Assembly: GCF_030143245.1 (NCBI RefSeq)
Contig: NZ_JARJNS010000002.1
Coordinates: 248,001-312,000, forward strand
Reading direction: 5' to 3'
Origin: Rhabdaerophilum sp. SD176
Lineage (GTDB): Bacteria; Pseudomonadota; Alphaproteobacteria; Rhizobiales; Beijerinckiaceae
Length of the DNA: 64,000 nucleotides
Made by a program: the position numbers and the translations under genes. How positions within the stretch are numbered: the first letter of the stretch is position 1; the number at the start of each line of letters is the position of its first letter. Under the pieces are notes generated by a model. The model was not told the DNA's origin. It saw nothing but the letters and a program-made list of their open reading frames with translations, and searched no databases. This document shows positions 42,300 through 52,905 of this stretch, piece by piece.

Positions 42300-45200
42300 A
42301 TGACGACGAGAGAGACGAAGTTTGATGCCGTGACGCAACGCCCCGCGGCGAATGCGCGCGCCACCAAACGCGCCGTCGCGTCGGTTTCGCGGGGGCCGCA
42401 GGTGGTCCGCGATCCGGGATTCCCGGCGCCGGAAGGGCTCTATGATCCGGCGCACGAAAAGGATTCGTGCGGTGTCGGCTTTGTGGCGGATATCAAGAAC
42501 CGCAAGACCCACACGATCATCGAGCACGGGCTGAAGATCCTCGAAAATCTCGACCATCGCGGCGCTGTCGGTGCCGATCCGAAGGCCGGCGATGGTTGCG
42601 GCATGCTGGTGCAGATCCCGCATCGCTTCTTCCGCGAGGAATGCGCGAAGCTCGGCTTTGAGCTGCCTGAGCCGGGGCATTACGCCGTCGGCCAGTATTT
42701 CCTGCCGCGGGATATCGAGGCGCGGACGAAGATCGAGCAGATCATCGAGCAGACCATCGTTGCGGAAGGGCAGAAGGTGCTCGGCTGGCGCGACGTGCCG
42801 GTCGACAACAGCGATCTCGGCGAGAGCGTCAAGCCGACCGAGCCCTATCACCGGCAGGTTTTCATCGGGCGCGGCCCCGACATTACCGACGAGGAAAGCT
42901 TCGAGCGGCGCCTTTTCATCCTGCGCAAGGTCGTCTCGCATACGCTCTATCTCGGGCAGGAACGGGCCAAGGCCTCGTATTACCCGGTCTCGGTCTCGTG
43001 CCGGACCGTGACCTACAAGGGCATGCTGCTCGCCACCCAACTCGGCGGCTACTTCAAGGATCTCACCGATCCGCGCTTCGAGAGCGCGTTGGCCCTTGTG
43101 CACCAGCGTTTTTCGACCAACACCTTCCCGACCTGGCAGCTCGCACATCCTTACCGGATGGTCGCGCATAACGGCGAGATCAACACCCTGCGCGGCAACG
43201 TCAACTGGATGGCGGCGCGACAGGCCTCGGTCGACAGCGAACTCTACGGCATCGAGATCGGCAAGCTCTGGCCGATCTCGTATGAGGGCCAGTCGGACAC
43301 GGCCTGTTTCGACAATGCGCTCGAATTCCTCGTGCGCGGCGGCTACAGCCTTGCCCATGCGGTGATGATGCTGGTGCCGGAAGCCTGGGCGGGCAACCCG
43401 CTCATGGATGAGGAGCGGCGCGCCTTCTACGAGTATCACGCGGCGCTGATGGAGCCGTGGGACGGCCCGGCCGCCATTGCCTTCACCGATGGCCGGCAGA
43501 TCGGTGGCACGCTGGACCGGAACGGCCTCCGGCCGGCCCGCTACTATGTGACCAAGGACGATCTCGTTGTCATGGCGTCGGAAATGGGCGTGTTGCCCTT
43601 CCCGGAAAGCGAGATCGTGACCAAGTGGCGGCTCCAGCCGGGCAAGATGCTGCTGATCGACCTTGAGGAAGGCCGCATCGTCTCCGACGAGGAGGTCAAG
43701 GCCAGCCTCGCCAAGGCCAATCCCTACACGGAATGGCTGCAGCGTTCCCAGATCGTGCTGGAGGATCTCCGGCCGGTCGAGCCGCGCGCCTCGCGCACCG
43801 ATGTCAGCCTGACCGACCGGCAGAAGGCGTTCGGCTACACCCAGGAAGACACGAAGCTCCTGATGTCGCCCATGGCGGTGACCGGCCAGGAAGCCGTGGG
43901 CTCGATGGGCACGGATACGCCGCCTTCCGTCCTCTCGGACAAGTCGAAGCTGCTCTACACCTATTTCAAGCAGAACTTCGCGCAGGTCACCAACCCACCG
44001 ATCGATCCGATCCGCGAGGAGCTGGTGATGAGCCTCGTCTCCTTCATCGGGCCGCGGCCGAACCTGTTCGATCTGGAAGGTAATGCCCGCCGGAAGCGGC
44101 TCGAGGTGCGCCAGCCGATCCTGACCAATGGCGATCTCGAGAAGATCCGCTGCATCGGCCATTTCGAGGACCGCTTCGATACCAAGACGCTCGATATCAC
44201 CTATCCGTCCCAGCAGGGCGCGAAGGGGATGGAAGCGGCTGTGAAGCTGCTCTGTGACCGGGCGGAAGCGGCGGTGCATGGTGGCTATAACATCATCATC
44301 CTGTCCGACCGGATGGTCGGGCCTGACCGGATCCCCGTGCCGGCCTTGTTGGCGACGGCAGCTGTCCATCACCACCTGATCCGCAAGGGCCTGCGCACCT
44401 CGGTCGGTCTGGTGATCGAGACCGGCGAGGCGCGCGAGGTGCATCATTTCGCCTGCCTGGCCGGCTATGGCGCGGAGGCGATCAACCCCTATCTCGCCTT
44501 CGAGACCCTGGTGGCCATGAAGGCCGACATGGAATTCCCGGAAGAGGTGGACGAGACCGAGATCGTCAAGCGCTACATCAAGGCCGTCGACAAGGGGCTG
44601 CTCAAGGTCATGTCCAAGATGGGCATCTCGACCTACCAGAGCTATTGCGGTGCGCAGATCTTCGATGCGGTCGGGTTGTCGAGCGAGCTGATCAACCGGT
44701 TCTTCTTCGGTACGGCCTCGACCATCGAGGGGGTCGGGTTGGCCGAGATCGCCGAGGAAACCGTGCGCCGCCATCGCGAAGCCTTCGGGAACCTTCCGGT
44801 CCTGCGGAAGTTCCTCGATGTCGGCGGCGAGTATAATCTGCGCCAGCGCGGCGAGGACCATGTCTGGACCCCGGATGCGGTGGCGGACCTGCAGCACGCG
44901 GTGCGCCTGAATGCGAAGGACCGGTTCGAGGCCTATTCGAAGCGCATCGACGAGCAGGAGAACAAGCACTCGACCATCCGTGGCCTGTTCCGGATCAAGT
45001 CGGCGGCGGATGACGGCCGCCAGCCCGTATCGATCGACCAGGTCGAGCCGGCGGTGGAGATCGTGAAGCGCTTCGCCACCGGGGCCATGTCCTTCGGCTC
45101 GATCAGCCGCGAGGCGCACGAGACGCTGGCCAAGGCGATGAATGCCATCGGCGCCAAGTCCAATACGGGCGAGGGCGGCGAGGAAGCCTCGCGCTTTGAG

Positions 45201-47051
45201 CCGCTGCCGGATGGCTCGCCCAATCCGCGCCGCTCGGCCATCAAGCAGGTGGCTTCGGGCCGGTTCGGCGTGACGACGGAATATCTCGTCAATTCCGACG
45301 TGATGCAGATCAAGGTGGCCCAGGGCGCGAAGCCCGGCGAGGGCGGCCAGCTGCCCGGCCACAAGGTGGATGCGACCATTGCCAAGGTCCGGCATTCGAC
45401 ACCGGGCGTCGGACTGATCTCGCCGCCGCCGCATCATGACATCTATTCAATCGAGGATCTCGCCCAGCTGATCTTTGATCTGAAGAACGTCAACCCGAAG
45501 GCGGATGTCTCGGTGAAGCTCGTCTCGGAAGTGGGGGTCGGCACGGTTGCTGCCGGCGTCGCCAAGGCGCGCGCCGACCACATCACCATCTCCGGCTACG
45601 AGGGTGGCACGGGGGCCTCTCCGCTCACCTCGATCAAGCATGCCGGCAGCCCGTGGGAAATGGGACTTGCCGAAACGCAGCAGGTGCTCGTGCGCAACCG
45701 CCTTCGCGGCCGCGTGGCGCTGCAGGTCGATGGCGGTCTCCGGACCGGGCGCGACGTGATGATCGGTGCACTTCTGGGAGCCGACGAGTTCGGCTTCTCG
45801 ACCGCGCCGCTGATCGCAGCGGGCTGCATCATGATGCGCAAGTGCCATCTGAACACCTGCCCGGTCGGCGTGGCGACGCAGGATCCCGTGCTCCGCAAGC
45901 GCTTCAAGGGCCAGCCGGAGCATGTGATCAACTTCTTCTTCTTCGTGGCGGAAGAAGTGCGCGCGCTGATGGCGGAGATGGGCTTCACCCGGTTCGAGGC
46001 GCTGATCGGCCGGTCGGATCTGCTCGACACCCGCGAGGGCGTCGCGCACTGGAAGGCCAAGGGCCTGGATTTCTCACGGCTCTTCGCCCAGCCTGATGTG
46101 CCGGCCGATGTGGCGCGCAAGCATGCCGAACGGCAGAAGCACCCGATCGACGACGTGCTCGACCGGAAGCTGATCGCCGAGAGCCGCGAGGCGCTCGAGC
46201 ATCACAAGCCGGTCCGGCTCAGCCATCGCATCCGCTCGGTCGACCGGGCGGCCGGCGCCATGCTCTCGGGCGAGATCGCGATGCGCTATGGCCATGCCGG
46301 TCTGCCGGATGACACGATCCACGTGTCGCTGCGCGGTACGGCCGGCCAGTCCTTCGGGGCGTGGCTGGCTGCGGGTATCACGCTCGATCTCGTCGGCGAG
46401 GCGAATGACTATGTCGGCAAGGGGCTTTCCGGCGGTCGGCTGATCATCCGGCCGGCCGAGGATGCGGCCATCGTGCCGGAAAAGTCGATCATCGTCGGCA
46501 ATACCGTGCTCTACGGTGCGATTTCCGGGGAATGCTATTTCCGCGGCGTCGCCGGCGAGCGTTTTGCCGTGCGTAACTCCGGTGCCATCGCGGTGGTGGA
46601 AGGCACGGGCGACCATGGCTGCGAATACATGACCGGCGGCGTGGTGGTGGTGATCGGCGAGACCGGGCGCAATTTCGCGGCGGGCATGTCCGGCGGCGTG
46701 GCCTATGTGCTCGACGAGGACAGGTCCTTCCGTTCGCGGTGTAACCTGTCGATGGTCGATCTCGAACCGGTCGAGGAGGAGGAAGTCCTGCTCGAGCGCG
46801 ATTACCACCATGGCGGCGATCTCGAGTTCAAGGGCCGGATCGACATCATGGGCGACATGTCGCGGCATGACGAGGAGCGCCTGCACCAGCTGATCGCCAA
46901 CCATCTGCGCTATACGGGTTCGGCGCGCGCCAAGCATATCCTTGACCATTGGGCCGAGTACCGGACCAAATTCGTCAAGGTGATGCCGGTCGAATATCGC
47001 CGCGCCCTGCGCGAGATGGAAAAGGCGCGCCAGCTCCAGGCTGCGGAATAA
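42300..47051 (+). CDS. gltB: Glutamate synthase (NADPH) large chain
   Basis: 1583 residues, ATG 42300 with CAGGAG upstream. Takes the amide of glutamine and makes glutamate from 2-oxoglutarate. Order: propeptide of 56 residues, then the Ntn amidotransferase domain beginning at C57 ([10 protein letters not shown]), central domain, FMN and 3Fe-4S synthase domain with [14 protein letters not shown], and the C-terminal beta-helix GXXGXXXG domain ([11 protein letters not shown] ... [20 protein letters not shown]). The propeptide is longer than the 36-42 residues of well-studied enzymes. Followed by gltD; the leader upstream is structured. Confidence 0.97.
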   Translation: MTTRETKFDAVTQRPAANARATKRAVASVSRGPQVVRDPGFPAPEGLYDPAHEKDSCGVGFVADIKNRKTHTIIEHGLKILENLDHRGAVGADPKAGDGCGMLVQIPHRFFREECAKLGFELPEPGHYAVGQYFLPRDIEARTKIEQIIEQTIVAEGQKVLGWRDVPVDNSDLGESVKPTEPYHRQVFIGRGPDITDEESFERRLFILRKVVSHTLYLGQERAKASYYPVSVSCRTVTYKGMLLATQLGGYFKDLTDPRFESALALVHQRFSTNTFPTWQLAHPYRMVAHNGEINTLRGNVNWMAARQASVDSELYGIEIGKLWPISYEGQSDTACFDNALEFLVRGGYSLAHAVMMLVPEAWAGNPLMDEERRAFYEYHAALMEPWDGPAAIAFTDGRQIGGTLDRNGLRPARYYVTKDDLVVMASEMGVLPFPESEIVTKWRLQPGKMLLIDLEEGRIVSDEEVKASLAKANPYTEWLQRSQIVLEDLRPVEPRASRTDVSLTDRQKAFGYTQEDTKLLMSPMAVTGQEAVGSMGTDTPPSVLSDKSKLLYTYFKQNFAQVTNPPIDPIREELVMSLVSFIGPRPNLFDLEGNARRKRLEVRQPILTNGDLEKIRCIGHFEDRFDTKTLDITYPSQQGAKGMEAAVKLLCDRAEAAVHGGYNIIILSDRMVGPDRIPVPALLATAAVHHHLIRKGLRTSVGLVIETGEAREVHHFACLAGYGAEAINPYLAFETLVAMKADMEFPEEVDETEIVKRYIKAVDKGLLKVMSKMGISTYQSYCGAQIFDAVGLSSELINRFFFGTASTIEGVGLAEIAEETVRRHREAFGNLPVLRKFLDVGGEYNLRQRGEDHVWTPDAVADLQHAVRLNAKDRFEAYSKRIDEQENKHSTIRGLFRIKSAADDGRQPVSIDQVEPAVEIVKRFATGAMSFGSISREAHETLAKAMNAIGAKSNTGEGGEEASRFEPLPDGSPNPRRSAIKQVASGRFGVTTEYLVNSDVMQIKVAQGAKPGEGGQLPGHKVDATIAKVRHSTPGVGLISPPPHHDIYSIEDLAQLIFDLKNVNPKADVSVKLVSEVGVGTVAAGVAKARADHITISGYEGGTGASPLTSIKHAGSPWEMGLAETQQVLVRNRLRGRVALQVDGGLRTGRDVMIGALLGADEFGFSTAPLIAAGCIMMRKCHLNTCPVGVATQDPVLRKRFKGQPEHVINFFFFVAEEVRALMAEMGFTRFEALIGRSDLLDTREGVAHWKAKGLDFSRLFAQPDVPADVARKHAERQKHPIDDVLDRKLIAESREALEHHKPVRLSHRIRSVDRAAGAMLSGEIAMRYGHAGLPDDTIHVSLRGTAGQSFGAWLAAGITLDLVGEANDYVGKGLSGGRLIIRPAEDAAIVPEKSIIVGNTVLYGAISGECYFRGVAGERFAVRNSGAIAVVEGTGDHGCEYMTGGVVVVIGETGRNFAAGMSGGVAYVLDEDRSFRSRCNLSMVDLEPVEEEEVLLERDYHHGGDLEFKGRIDIMGDMSRHDEERLHQLIANHLRYTGSARAKHILDHWAEYRTKFVKVMPVEYRRALREMEKARQLQAAE

Positions 47052-47179
47052 GGACGATCCGGTCGGGCGGCGCTCGGGCAGCGCCGCTCGCGATCCACGC
47101 GAAAACAGGGTATCGAGGCGCCGGAAGCGGGGCTTTCAGGCTGCCGGAACAGAGGTCTGCCGCAAGGCAGGGAAGACAT

Positions 47180-48601
47180 ATGGGCAAGGTCACTGGGTTT
47201 CTCGAAATCGACCGGCGGGAGTCGAAGTATCAACCGGCTTCCGACCGCATCCGCCATTTCCGCGAATTCGTCCTGCCGATGGACGAGAAGGACGTGCGTG
47301 AGCAGGCGTCGCGGTGCATGGATTGCGGCATTCCGTATTGCCATGGTCCGACCGGCTGCCCGATCCACAACCAGATCCCGGACTGGAACGACCTCGTCTA
47401 CCAGGATGACTGGCAGCTCGCGCTGGACAACCTGCATTCGACGAACAACTTTCCGGAATTTACCGGCCGTATCTGCCCGGCGCCGTGCGAGGAAGCCTGC
47501 ACGCTGAACCTCGAGAACTCGCCGGTGACGATCAAGACGATCGAACAGGCGATTGCCGATACCGGCTGGAAGAATGGCTGGATCCGCCCCGAAGCGCCGG
47601 AAAAGCTGACCGGCAAGCGCGTCGCCGTCATCGGCTCCGGGCCGGCGGGCCTCGCCGCCGCGCAGCAGCTGGCCCGCGTGGGCCACGAAGTCCATGTCTT
47701 CGAGCGCGAGCCACGCGCCGGCGGCCTGCTCCGCTACGGAATTCCTGATTTCAAGATGGAAAAGCACCATATTGACCGCCGCGTCGCGCAGATGACGGCG
47801 GAGGGCGTGACCTTCCATTACGGTGTCAATATCGGCGTCACCAAGTCCGTCGACGATCTGAAGCGGGATTTCGACGCCGTGCTCATGGCCGGCGGTGCAG
47901 AAGCCCCGCGTGATCCTGAACTGCCGGGGCAGGAGCTTGAGGGTGCCCATTTCGCCATGCCCTATCTCGTCCAGTCAAACCGGCGGGTCGGCGGCGAGCC
48001 GGAAGCCGAGCGGCCGGTTCTCGCCGGCGGCAAGAATGTCGTGGTGATTGGCGGCGGCGACACGGCCTCGGATTGCGTTGGTACGGCCTTCCGCCAGGGG
48101 GCGCTGTCGGTGACGCAGCTCGACATCCGCCCGCGCCCGCCGGAACTGGAAGACAAGCTCGTGATCTGGCCCTATTGGCCGACGAAGTTCCGCACCTCGT
48201 CCAGCCAGGCCGAGGGTGCTGACCGCGAATTCCAGGCGGCAACGCTCGGCGTGGTCGGGAAGAACGGCCGCGTGACCGGCGTGCAATGCGCGCGCGTCGA
48301 CGAGAAGCGCCGGCCGATCGCCGGAACCGAATTCATCATCAAGGCGGATCTGGTGTTCCTCGCTATCGGCTTTGCTGGCCCGGTCAAGGAAGGCCTCGTC
48401 GCTCAGTCGGGCGCGGCGCTCGACAAGCGGGGCAATGTTGTCGCGAATGACGAGAATTACCTGACGTCGCAGGAAAAGGTCTTTGTTGCGGGGGATATGC
48501 GCCGTGGGCAGAGCCTCGTGGTCTGGGCCATCCGCGAAGGGCGACAGGCGGCGCGGGCCATTGACGAATTCCTCATGGGTTCTTCTGTCCTGCCGCGTTG
48601 A
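47180..48601 (+). CDS. gltD: Glutamate synthase (NADPH) small chain
   Basis: 473 residues from ATG 47180 with GGGAAG upstream. Carries the FAD and NADPH sites and passes electrons to GltB. N-terminal iron-sulphur ligands [16 protein letters not shown] and [15 protein letters not shown] motif [25 protein letters not shown] motif [14 protein letters not shown]; and the C-terminal [20 protein letters not shown]. The 128 bp gap after gltB has no hairpin, so gltBD is one operon, closed by the terminator at 48643-48676. Confidence 0.97.
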   Translation: MGKVTGFLEIDRRESKYQPASDRIRHFREFVLPMDEKDVREQASRCMDCGIPYCHGPTGCPIHNQIPDWNDLVYQDDWQLALDNLHSTNNFPEFTGRICPAPCEEACTLNLENSPVTIKTIEQAIADTGWKNGWIRPEAPEKLTGKRVAVIGSGPAGLAAAQQLARVGHEVHVFEREPRAGGLLRYGIPDFKMEKHHIDRRVAQMTAEGVTFHYGVNIGVTKSVDDLKRDFDAVLMAGGAEAPRDPELPGQELEGAHFAMPYLVQSNRRVGGEPEAERPVLAGGKNVVVIGGGDTASDCVGTAFRQGALSVTQLDIRPRPPELEDKLVIWPYWPTKFRTSSSQAEGADREFQAATLGVVGKNGRVTGVQCARVDEKRRPIAGTEFIIKADLVFLAIGFAGPVKEGLVAQSGAALDKRGNVVANDENYLTSQEKVFVAGDMRRGQSLVVWAIREGRQAARAIDEFLMGSSVLPR

Positions 48602-48642
48602 GGCGCGGAAGCGCTAAAATAAACATTCAACATCAATGCTTT

Positions 48643-48676
48643 GGCCGCCCGGTGCCTGTCTCCGGGCGGCCTTTTT
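48643..48676 (+). terminator. Intrinsic terminator of gltBD
   Basis: Perfect ten-base arms GGCCGCCCGG / CCGGGCGGCC around a nine-base loop, then TTTTT; 42 bp after the gltD stop. Confidence 0.92.
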
Positions 48677-48790
48677 CTGTCGCAATACCTCGCGTGGTTA
48701 ACCAATCATGAATGGAGTGCTTTGGATATTTGGCAACATAAAGTATTTGTTTACTAAGGATCAGGGGATCCGGAGGGAGCAAGTCCTGTG

Positions 48791-49729
48791 ATGCGTGTAT
48801 CGAAGGAATGGAAAATCGCCCTGGCCGCAACGGCCGCCACTTTCGTGCTGGTTTCTGCAGCACAGCATGGCATCAGCCAGACGACGGGATCCATCCCGGC
48901 GCCGAGCGTGTCATCGCAACCGAGTGTTGCTTCACAGCCGGTGCCCGCAAGCGTTCCGAGTTTTGTGGATTCGTTTTCTGACAATGCCTATGCCCAGAAT
49001 GTGAAGTACTTCAAGACGATCAAGGATGAAATTTCCTTCAGGACGGACAATTTCCCGGCCGCGATCGCCGAGAAGTTTTCCGAGACCTTGGCGGATTTCT
49101 CTGAAGAACTGCCGCGCCGCACCAACTGGATGCTGCCGACCGATACCGGTTGGGTGAGTGCGGGAGGGGCTGATCTGTATGAGGTGCATGTCGCGCTCAA
49201 GGCGACCGGCCGTCTCAAGCCGGATGGCAAGATGAAATATGGCCCGCTGACGCTGGGGCCGGAGCTGATGACCGACATCAACAACAGCGGCAAGCGCGTC
49301 GAGGCGCGCTTCGGCAACAAGATCCTGGCGTTCAAATCGGCGGAGAACCGGGATCGCTACATGGAACTGGTGAAGACGGGCACGTTGCTTGAGCTTCAGG
49401 ACATGCAATGCGCGATGGCGCCGGTGCATCCCAAGCGTCCGCATCTTGCCGGAGCCACGTTGATGGTGGTTGTGGGCGAGGAGATGCCGGGCAAGAACGG
49501 CAAGCCGGTCCTGGTCCAGACCTACAACTCGGCGCATGTCGCGGCTTCCTACGATACGGAAGCCTGTGCGGCGATCTCGAACGCCTCGTTCCGTGCGCTT
49601 TCCGAAGCGGGCCGGACCTATGAAGGTGCGGTGGACCTTGTGAAGCGCAAGCGGCTCGACGATATGCGGGTGCCGGCCTTCACGCCGATCAACCCCATCC
49701 AGAATGTCCGCTGCGCGCCGCTCAGCTGA
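48791..49729 (+). CDS. Secreted protein of unknown function
   Basis: 312 residues from ATG 48791; GTG 48788 just before it is also possible, GGAGGGAG lies upstream. N-terminal signal-like helix (about residues 8-30), a Ser/Pro/Val-rich linker to about residue 58, then one continuous 250-residue domain without repeats, with conserved-looking segments GWVSAGGADLYEVHVALKAT and MQCAMAPVHPKRPHL and three cysteines. No family recognised. Upstream DNA (48700-48770) is AT-rich, which may reflect its promoter. Confidence 0.72.
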   Translation: MRVSKEWKIALAATAATFVLVSAAQHGISQTTGSIPAPSVSSQPSVASQPVPASVPSFVDSFSDNAYAQNVKYFKTIKDEISFRTDNFPAAIAEKFSETLADFSEELPRRTNWMLPTDTGWVSAGGADLYEVHVALKATGRLKPDGKMKYGPLTLGPELMTDINNSGKRVEARFGNKILAFKSAENRDRYMELVKTGTLLELQDMQCAMAPVHPKRPHLAGATLMVVVGEEMPGKNGKPVLVQTYNSAHVAASYDTEACAAISNASFRALSEAGRTYEGAVDLVKRKRLDDMRVPAFTPINPIQNVRCAPLS

Positions 49730-49743
49730 ACCCGGATGGACTG

Positions 49744-49784
49744 AAAAAGGGCGGGCCGGGCAGACAATTCCGTCTCCCGGCCCG
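49744..49784 (-). terminator. Intrinsic terminator of the HU-like gene
   Basis: Arms CGGGCCGGG-C-AGAC (49752-49765) and GTCT-CCCGGCCCG (49772-49784); on the minus strand TTTTT follows. Lies seven bases after the HU-like stop and could also stop transcripts from the other side. Confidence 0.82.
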
Positions 49785-49790
49785 TTCGCG

Positions 49791-50039
49791 TCAGCCGACC
49801 TTCAGGACGAGCGTCGTCTTGGCCGGAACATCGACCATCGCGCCAGTGCGCGGGTTGCGGGCCTTGCGGGCCGGCTTGGTCACGGCCTTGAAGCGGCCCA
49901 GATCCGGCAGGACCGCGAAACCGGTCTTTGCCTGCGCGACCGCAACTTCCGCGTAGGCGCGGGCGATGCGATCCGCCTCGGCCTTGGTCAGGCCTGCGGA
50001 CTTGGCGAAGGCATCGATAAATTCGGCTTGCGTGGCCAT
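49791..50039 (-). CDS. HU family DNA-binding protein, short form
   Basis: 82 residues. HU/IHF fold: helical N-terminus (QAEFIDAFAKSAGLTKAEADR), LPDLGRFKAVTKPARKARNP, then the DNA-binding arm RNPRTGAMVDVPAKTTLVLKVG. Typical HU is about 90 residues and ends in a helix (like KPGKALKDAV); here the protein stops soon after the arm, so the last helix is absent or reduced. It probably binds and bends DNA, but this loss could alter dimer contacts. Confidence 0.85.
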   Translation of the reverse strand: MATQAEFIDAFAKSAGLTKAEADRIARAYAEVAVAQAKTGFAVLPDLGRFKAVTKPARKARNPRTGAMVDVPAKTTLVLKVG

Positions 50040-50248
50040 GGTGGCTCTCCTCTCTTCAGCGACATGCCTGCTGCACTGTTCTTGCTCTGAAGCGGCAGGC
50101 GCGGAGCGGGATCCTTAGCCATCACTTCCGGTTTCGCCAGCGCAAAGGCCCCGATTTCGGGCAATATCTGGAAAAATGGTGTGATTAACCCCGAAAAATC
50201 GATCGGTGGTTGTGTCGTATAACAGCGGGTGGCGACGGCTGCGCCACG

Positions 50249-50276
50249 AAAAACGGCCCGCGCATGGGCGGGCCGT
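50249..50276 (-). terminator. Intrinsic terminator of asd
   Basis: Arms ACGGCCCGC (50253-50261) and GCGGGCCGT (50268-50276) with a six-base loop; on the minus strand TTTTT follows. 40 bp after the asd stop. Confidence 0.9.
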
Positions 50277-50316
50277 CAGGTTGTTCGGGGTATTCGGTCG
50301 CTCGGGAGATCCGGTT

Positions 50317-51351
50317 TCAGGCCGCCTTGCTGCGCGGCTGGATCAGCTTGCGGTTGATCAGGCATTCCGCGATCTGGATCGCATTGAGCGCGGCGCCCTT
50401 GCGGAGATTGTCGGAGACGCACCAGAAGGTGAGGCCGTTCTCGACCGTGATGTCCTCGCGGATGCGGGAGATGTAGGTCGCATCCTCGCCCGCCGACTCG
50501 TGCGGCGTGATGTAGCCACCGGGCTCGCGCTTGTCGATCACCAGCACGCCCGGCGCGGCGCGCAGGATGTTGCGTGCTTCCTCGGCCGTGACCGGCTTTT
50601 CGCATTCGATGTTGACCGCCTCGGAATGGCCGACAAAGACCGGCACGCGCACGCAGGTGGCGGTGAGCTTGATCTTCGGGTCGAGGATCTTCTTGGTCTC
50701 GACCATCATCTTCCATTCTTCCTTGGTGTAGCCGTCCTCCATGAAGACATCGATATGGGGGATGACGTTGAAGGCGATCCGCTTGGTGAACTTCTTGGTC
50801 TTCGGCTCGCCGGCAGAGAAGATCGCGCGGGTCTGGTCGAAGAGTTCGTCCATGCCGTCCTTGCCGGCGCCGGAAACCGACTGGTAGGTCGAGACGACCA
50901 CCCGCTTGATCCCGAAACGATCATGCAGGGGCTTCAGGGCAACCACGAGCTGGGCGGTCGAGCAGTTCGGGTTGGCGATGATGTTCTTCTTGGTGAAGCC
51001 GCGAACAGCCTCGGCATTCACTTCCGGCACGACCAGCGGAACGTCTGAATCGTAGCGCCAGGCCGAGGAATTATCGATCACGACACAGCCCTGCGCGCCG
51101 ATCTTGGGCGACCAGGCCTTCGAGATCTCGCCGCCGGCGGACATCAGGCAGATATCCGTGTCGGCGAAGTCGTAATGCTCGAGCGACTGGACCTTCAGCG
51201 TCCGGTCGCCGAAGGAGACTTCCTTGCCGATCGAGCGGCTGGAGGCGAGCGCGACGACTTCCGAGACCGGAAAGGCCCGTTCTGCCAGAATGTTGAGCAT
51301 TTCCCGGCCCACATTGCCGGTGGCACCCGCGATTGCGACCTTGTAACCCAT
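50317..51351 (-). CDS. asd: Aspartate-semialdehyde dehydrogenase
   Basis: 344 residues from ATG 51351 with AGGAAG upstream; longer in-frame reading rejected. Reduces aspartyl phosphate to aspartate semialdehyde, the branch point to lysine, threonine, methionine and diaminopimelate. N-terminal Rossmann motif VAIAGATGNVGREML, catalytic C130 in ANPNCSTAQL, STYQSVSGAGKDGMDEL, and the histidine region VPVFVGHSEAVN. A Thr/Lys-rich small open reading frame and competing hairpins lie upstream (51378-51525) and may control it. Confidence 0.96.
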   Translation of the reverse strand: MGYKVAIAGATGNVGREMLNILAERAFPVSEVVALASSRSIGKEVSFGDRTLKVQSLEHYDFADTDICLMSAGGEISKAWSPKIGAQGCVVIDNSSAWRYDSDVPLVVPEVNAEAVRGFTKKNIIANPNCSTAQLVVALKPLHDRFGIKRVVVSTYQSVSGAGKDGMDELFDQTRAIFSAGEPKTKKFTKRIAFNVIPHIDVFMEDGYTKEEWKMMVETKKILDPKIKLTATCVRVPVFVGHSEAVNIECEKPVTAEEARNILRAAPGVLVIDKREPGGYITPHESAGEDATYISRIREDITVENGLTFWCVSDNLRKGAALNAIQIAECLINRKLIQPRSKAA

Positions 51352-51377
51352 GATGGACTTCCTGTTCTGATCGAGAT

Positions 51378-51443
51378 CTCCCCCGGGTTGGTGGACCCGG
51401 TGGCCGGGTCTCGCCCTTTCCCCCGCCGGGGGAGGGCCCGAGA
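51378..51443 (-). promoter_or_regulatory. Competing helices between leader peptide and asd
   Basis: Hairpin A (51409-51443): TCTCG, CCC and TCCCCC pair with GGGGGA, GGG and CGAGA. Hairpin B (51394-51410): GACCCGG/CCGGGTC. On the minus strand CTCCCCCGG (51434-51426), inside hairpin A, is also fully complementary over nine bases to CCGGGGGAG (51386-51378), just upstream of the asd ribosome site. A and this long pairing exclude each other. No T-run is seen, so a classic terminator is not shown. Confidence 0.45.
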
Positions 51444-51456
51444 GCGAGGACAAGCG

Positions 51457-51525
51457 TTAGTGCACGAAGCCGCCTTTGGCGGTCGTGGTTTTCGTCGTCG
51501 GTTTTTTCGTCATCAGGGCCGACAT
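51457..51525 (-). CDS. Candidate leader peptide of asd (Thr/Lys-rich)
   Basis: 22 codons, ATG 51525 to TAA 51457, with GGGGAAAG six to ten bases upstream. Composition: six threonines, four lysines and two methionines among 22; the core is MTKKPTTKTTTAK. All four lysines use AAA, though AAG dominates in the neighbouring genes. These are products of the asd pathway, the pattern of attenuation leader peptides such as E. coli ThrL. It ends 105 bases before asd. The rest of 51352-51733 holds only the hairpins and a possible TTGACT -35 box near 51590. Confidence 0.5.
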   Translation of the reverse strand: MSALMTKKPTTKTTTAKGGFVH

Positions 51526-51733
51526 CGAACGCTTTCCCCGGCTGGAATGCCGATGCGTCAGCAGAAACACGCAAAGGACTGAAAAGTCAATCCAACCTTC
51601 CAATATCGCATCGGGAACGGCCTGTTTACCATCCCCGCAGGTTCTCCGCCGCCGGTAAGTCCCTGCTCGCATTTCCGCGTCATCTTCGCCGCTGGATGGG
51701 AAAGCGGGCGAAGCCTGCAAGGGGCGTGAACAG

Positions 51734-52813
51734 ATGAGGGGCATGGCAAGGCTGCTTGCAGAGGTAGCCGATTTTCCGCCGGTACCCAGCATGACCGTCG
51801 AACAGGCGCTGGGCCAACGTCGCCGCGCCTCCCGGCTTGCCGCCATGGCCTCGGCCTGCTGGCTGACCCTGGTCGCGCTGGCTGCCGGGTTCTCGCTGAT
51901 GTTCGCCCGGGCGGCACGGAACCATCGGGCCGCCACCACCATCACCGTCATCCTGTCGCTTGTCTTCTCGGCGTGGCTGGCCGCCATGGTCCTTCCCGAG
52001 CGGGAGCCGGACATGATCGCGACGGCTGCCGCTTCGAACGCGGCAGCGGCCGGGCCAGCCCCCGCTGTCGAGCCTGCCCGGGATCTGGCTGCAAATGATC
52101 CGTCCCAACAGGTCCTCTCTGCCCAGCCCGCGGCCGAGCCTTTCCGGGTGCAGCTCGCACCGCCGGCCCGTGATGTGTGGATGCCCGTCCGCAAGCCCTT
52201 CGCCGTCTATCATGTCGAGGCACCGGAGATTGAGCAGGCGGAACTCGTCCATCGGGTTGCAACGAAGGACCGGCAGACCCGGCAGGACAGCTTCCTCTGG
52301 ACCAACAGCCAGCCGAAGTCGAATTCGCTGCAGCGGCCCGCGATCCATCTCGTCATCGAGCGCTTTGAGAACGGGCTGCCGACGGCCCGGCCATTGTTTC
52401 CCGACCTCGCGCGTCGCGCCGCGGAAATCGGCGTTTCGATCGAGCGCCTGCAGGCGGCGCAGGATGTCATGACCAAGTTCGGCTCGATGGAGGTTGCCGA
52501 GGCGCATCTCGCCTCGGACAGCAGCCGCATGGCATGCCTTGCTTTCCGCCGGAACGATACGTCCGGGCTGGTTCTGGCCGGCTGGTATTGCGGCACGAAG
52601 GACCGCCCGGCGGACCGGGTCAGCTTCGTCTGTTTCATCGACCGGATCGATCTTGTCGGCGCGGGGCAGGACCAGCCCCTCCGCCGCCTCTTCGCGCAGG
52701 CCGAGCGCCAGCGGAAGGGGTGCCAGAGCCAGCGCCAGCCGGGCCGGAAGATAACCTGGCTTGACCATGAGGCGCCCCTGCCTGCGCTGAAAACATCACA
52801 GCGGCGACCTTGA
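51734..52813 (+). CDS. Unknown protein with two membrane helices
   Basis: 359 residues from ATG 51734 (ATG 51743 is an alternative). Short cytoplasmic N-terminus, two membrane helices (about residues 37-58 and 66-86), an Ala/Pro-rich linker to about 130, then a soluble domain of about 220 residues outside the membrane. Visible pieces include PLFPDLARRAAEIGVSIERL and MACLAFRRNDTSGLVLAGWY with C-x-C-like pairs. No family recognised. Transcribed away from asd. Confidence 0.7.
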   Translation: MRGMARLLAEVADFPPVPSMTVEQALGQRRRASRLAAMASACWLTLVALAAGFSLMFARAARNHRAATTITVILSLVFSAWLAAMVLPEREPDMIATAAASNAAAAGPAPAVEPARDLAANDPSQQVLSAQPAAEPFRVQLAPPARDVWMPVRKPFAVYHVEAPEIEQAELVHRVATKDRQTRQDSFLWTNSQPKSNSLQRPAIHLVIERFENGLPTARPLFPDLARRAAEIGVSIERLQAAQDVMTKFGSMEVAEAHLASDSSRMACLAFRRNDTSGLVLAGWYCGTKDRPADRVSFVCFIDRIDLVGAGQDQPLRRLFAQAERQRKGCQSQRQPGRKITWLDHEAPLPALKTSQRRP

Positions 52814-52905
52814 TAACGGCCGGCGCAGGATTCAGAATTGCGTTACGCTAACGAGGTGTTAAGCACTGCTTGTCATGGTTAATCCAGCCATACGAGGAGA
52901 GTTCC

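Noticed and set aside
42141-45437. 1098-residue minus-strand reading frame opposite gltB
   Set aside because: Third-position GC bias makes long antisense frames in this genome; gltB motifs are complete on the plus strand and the antisense product has no recognisable domain.
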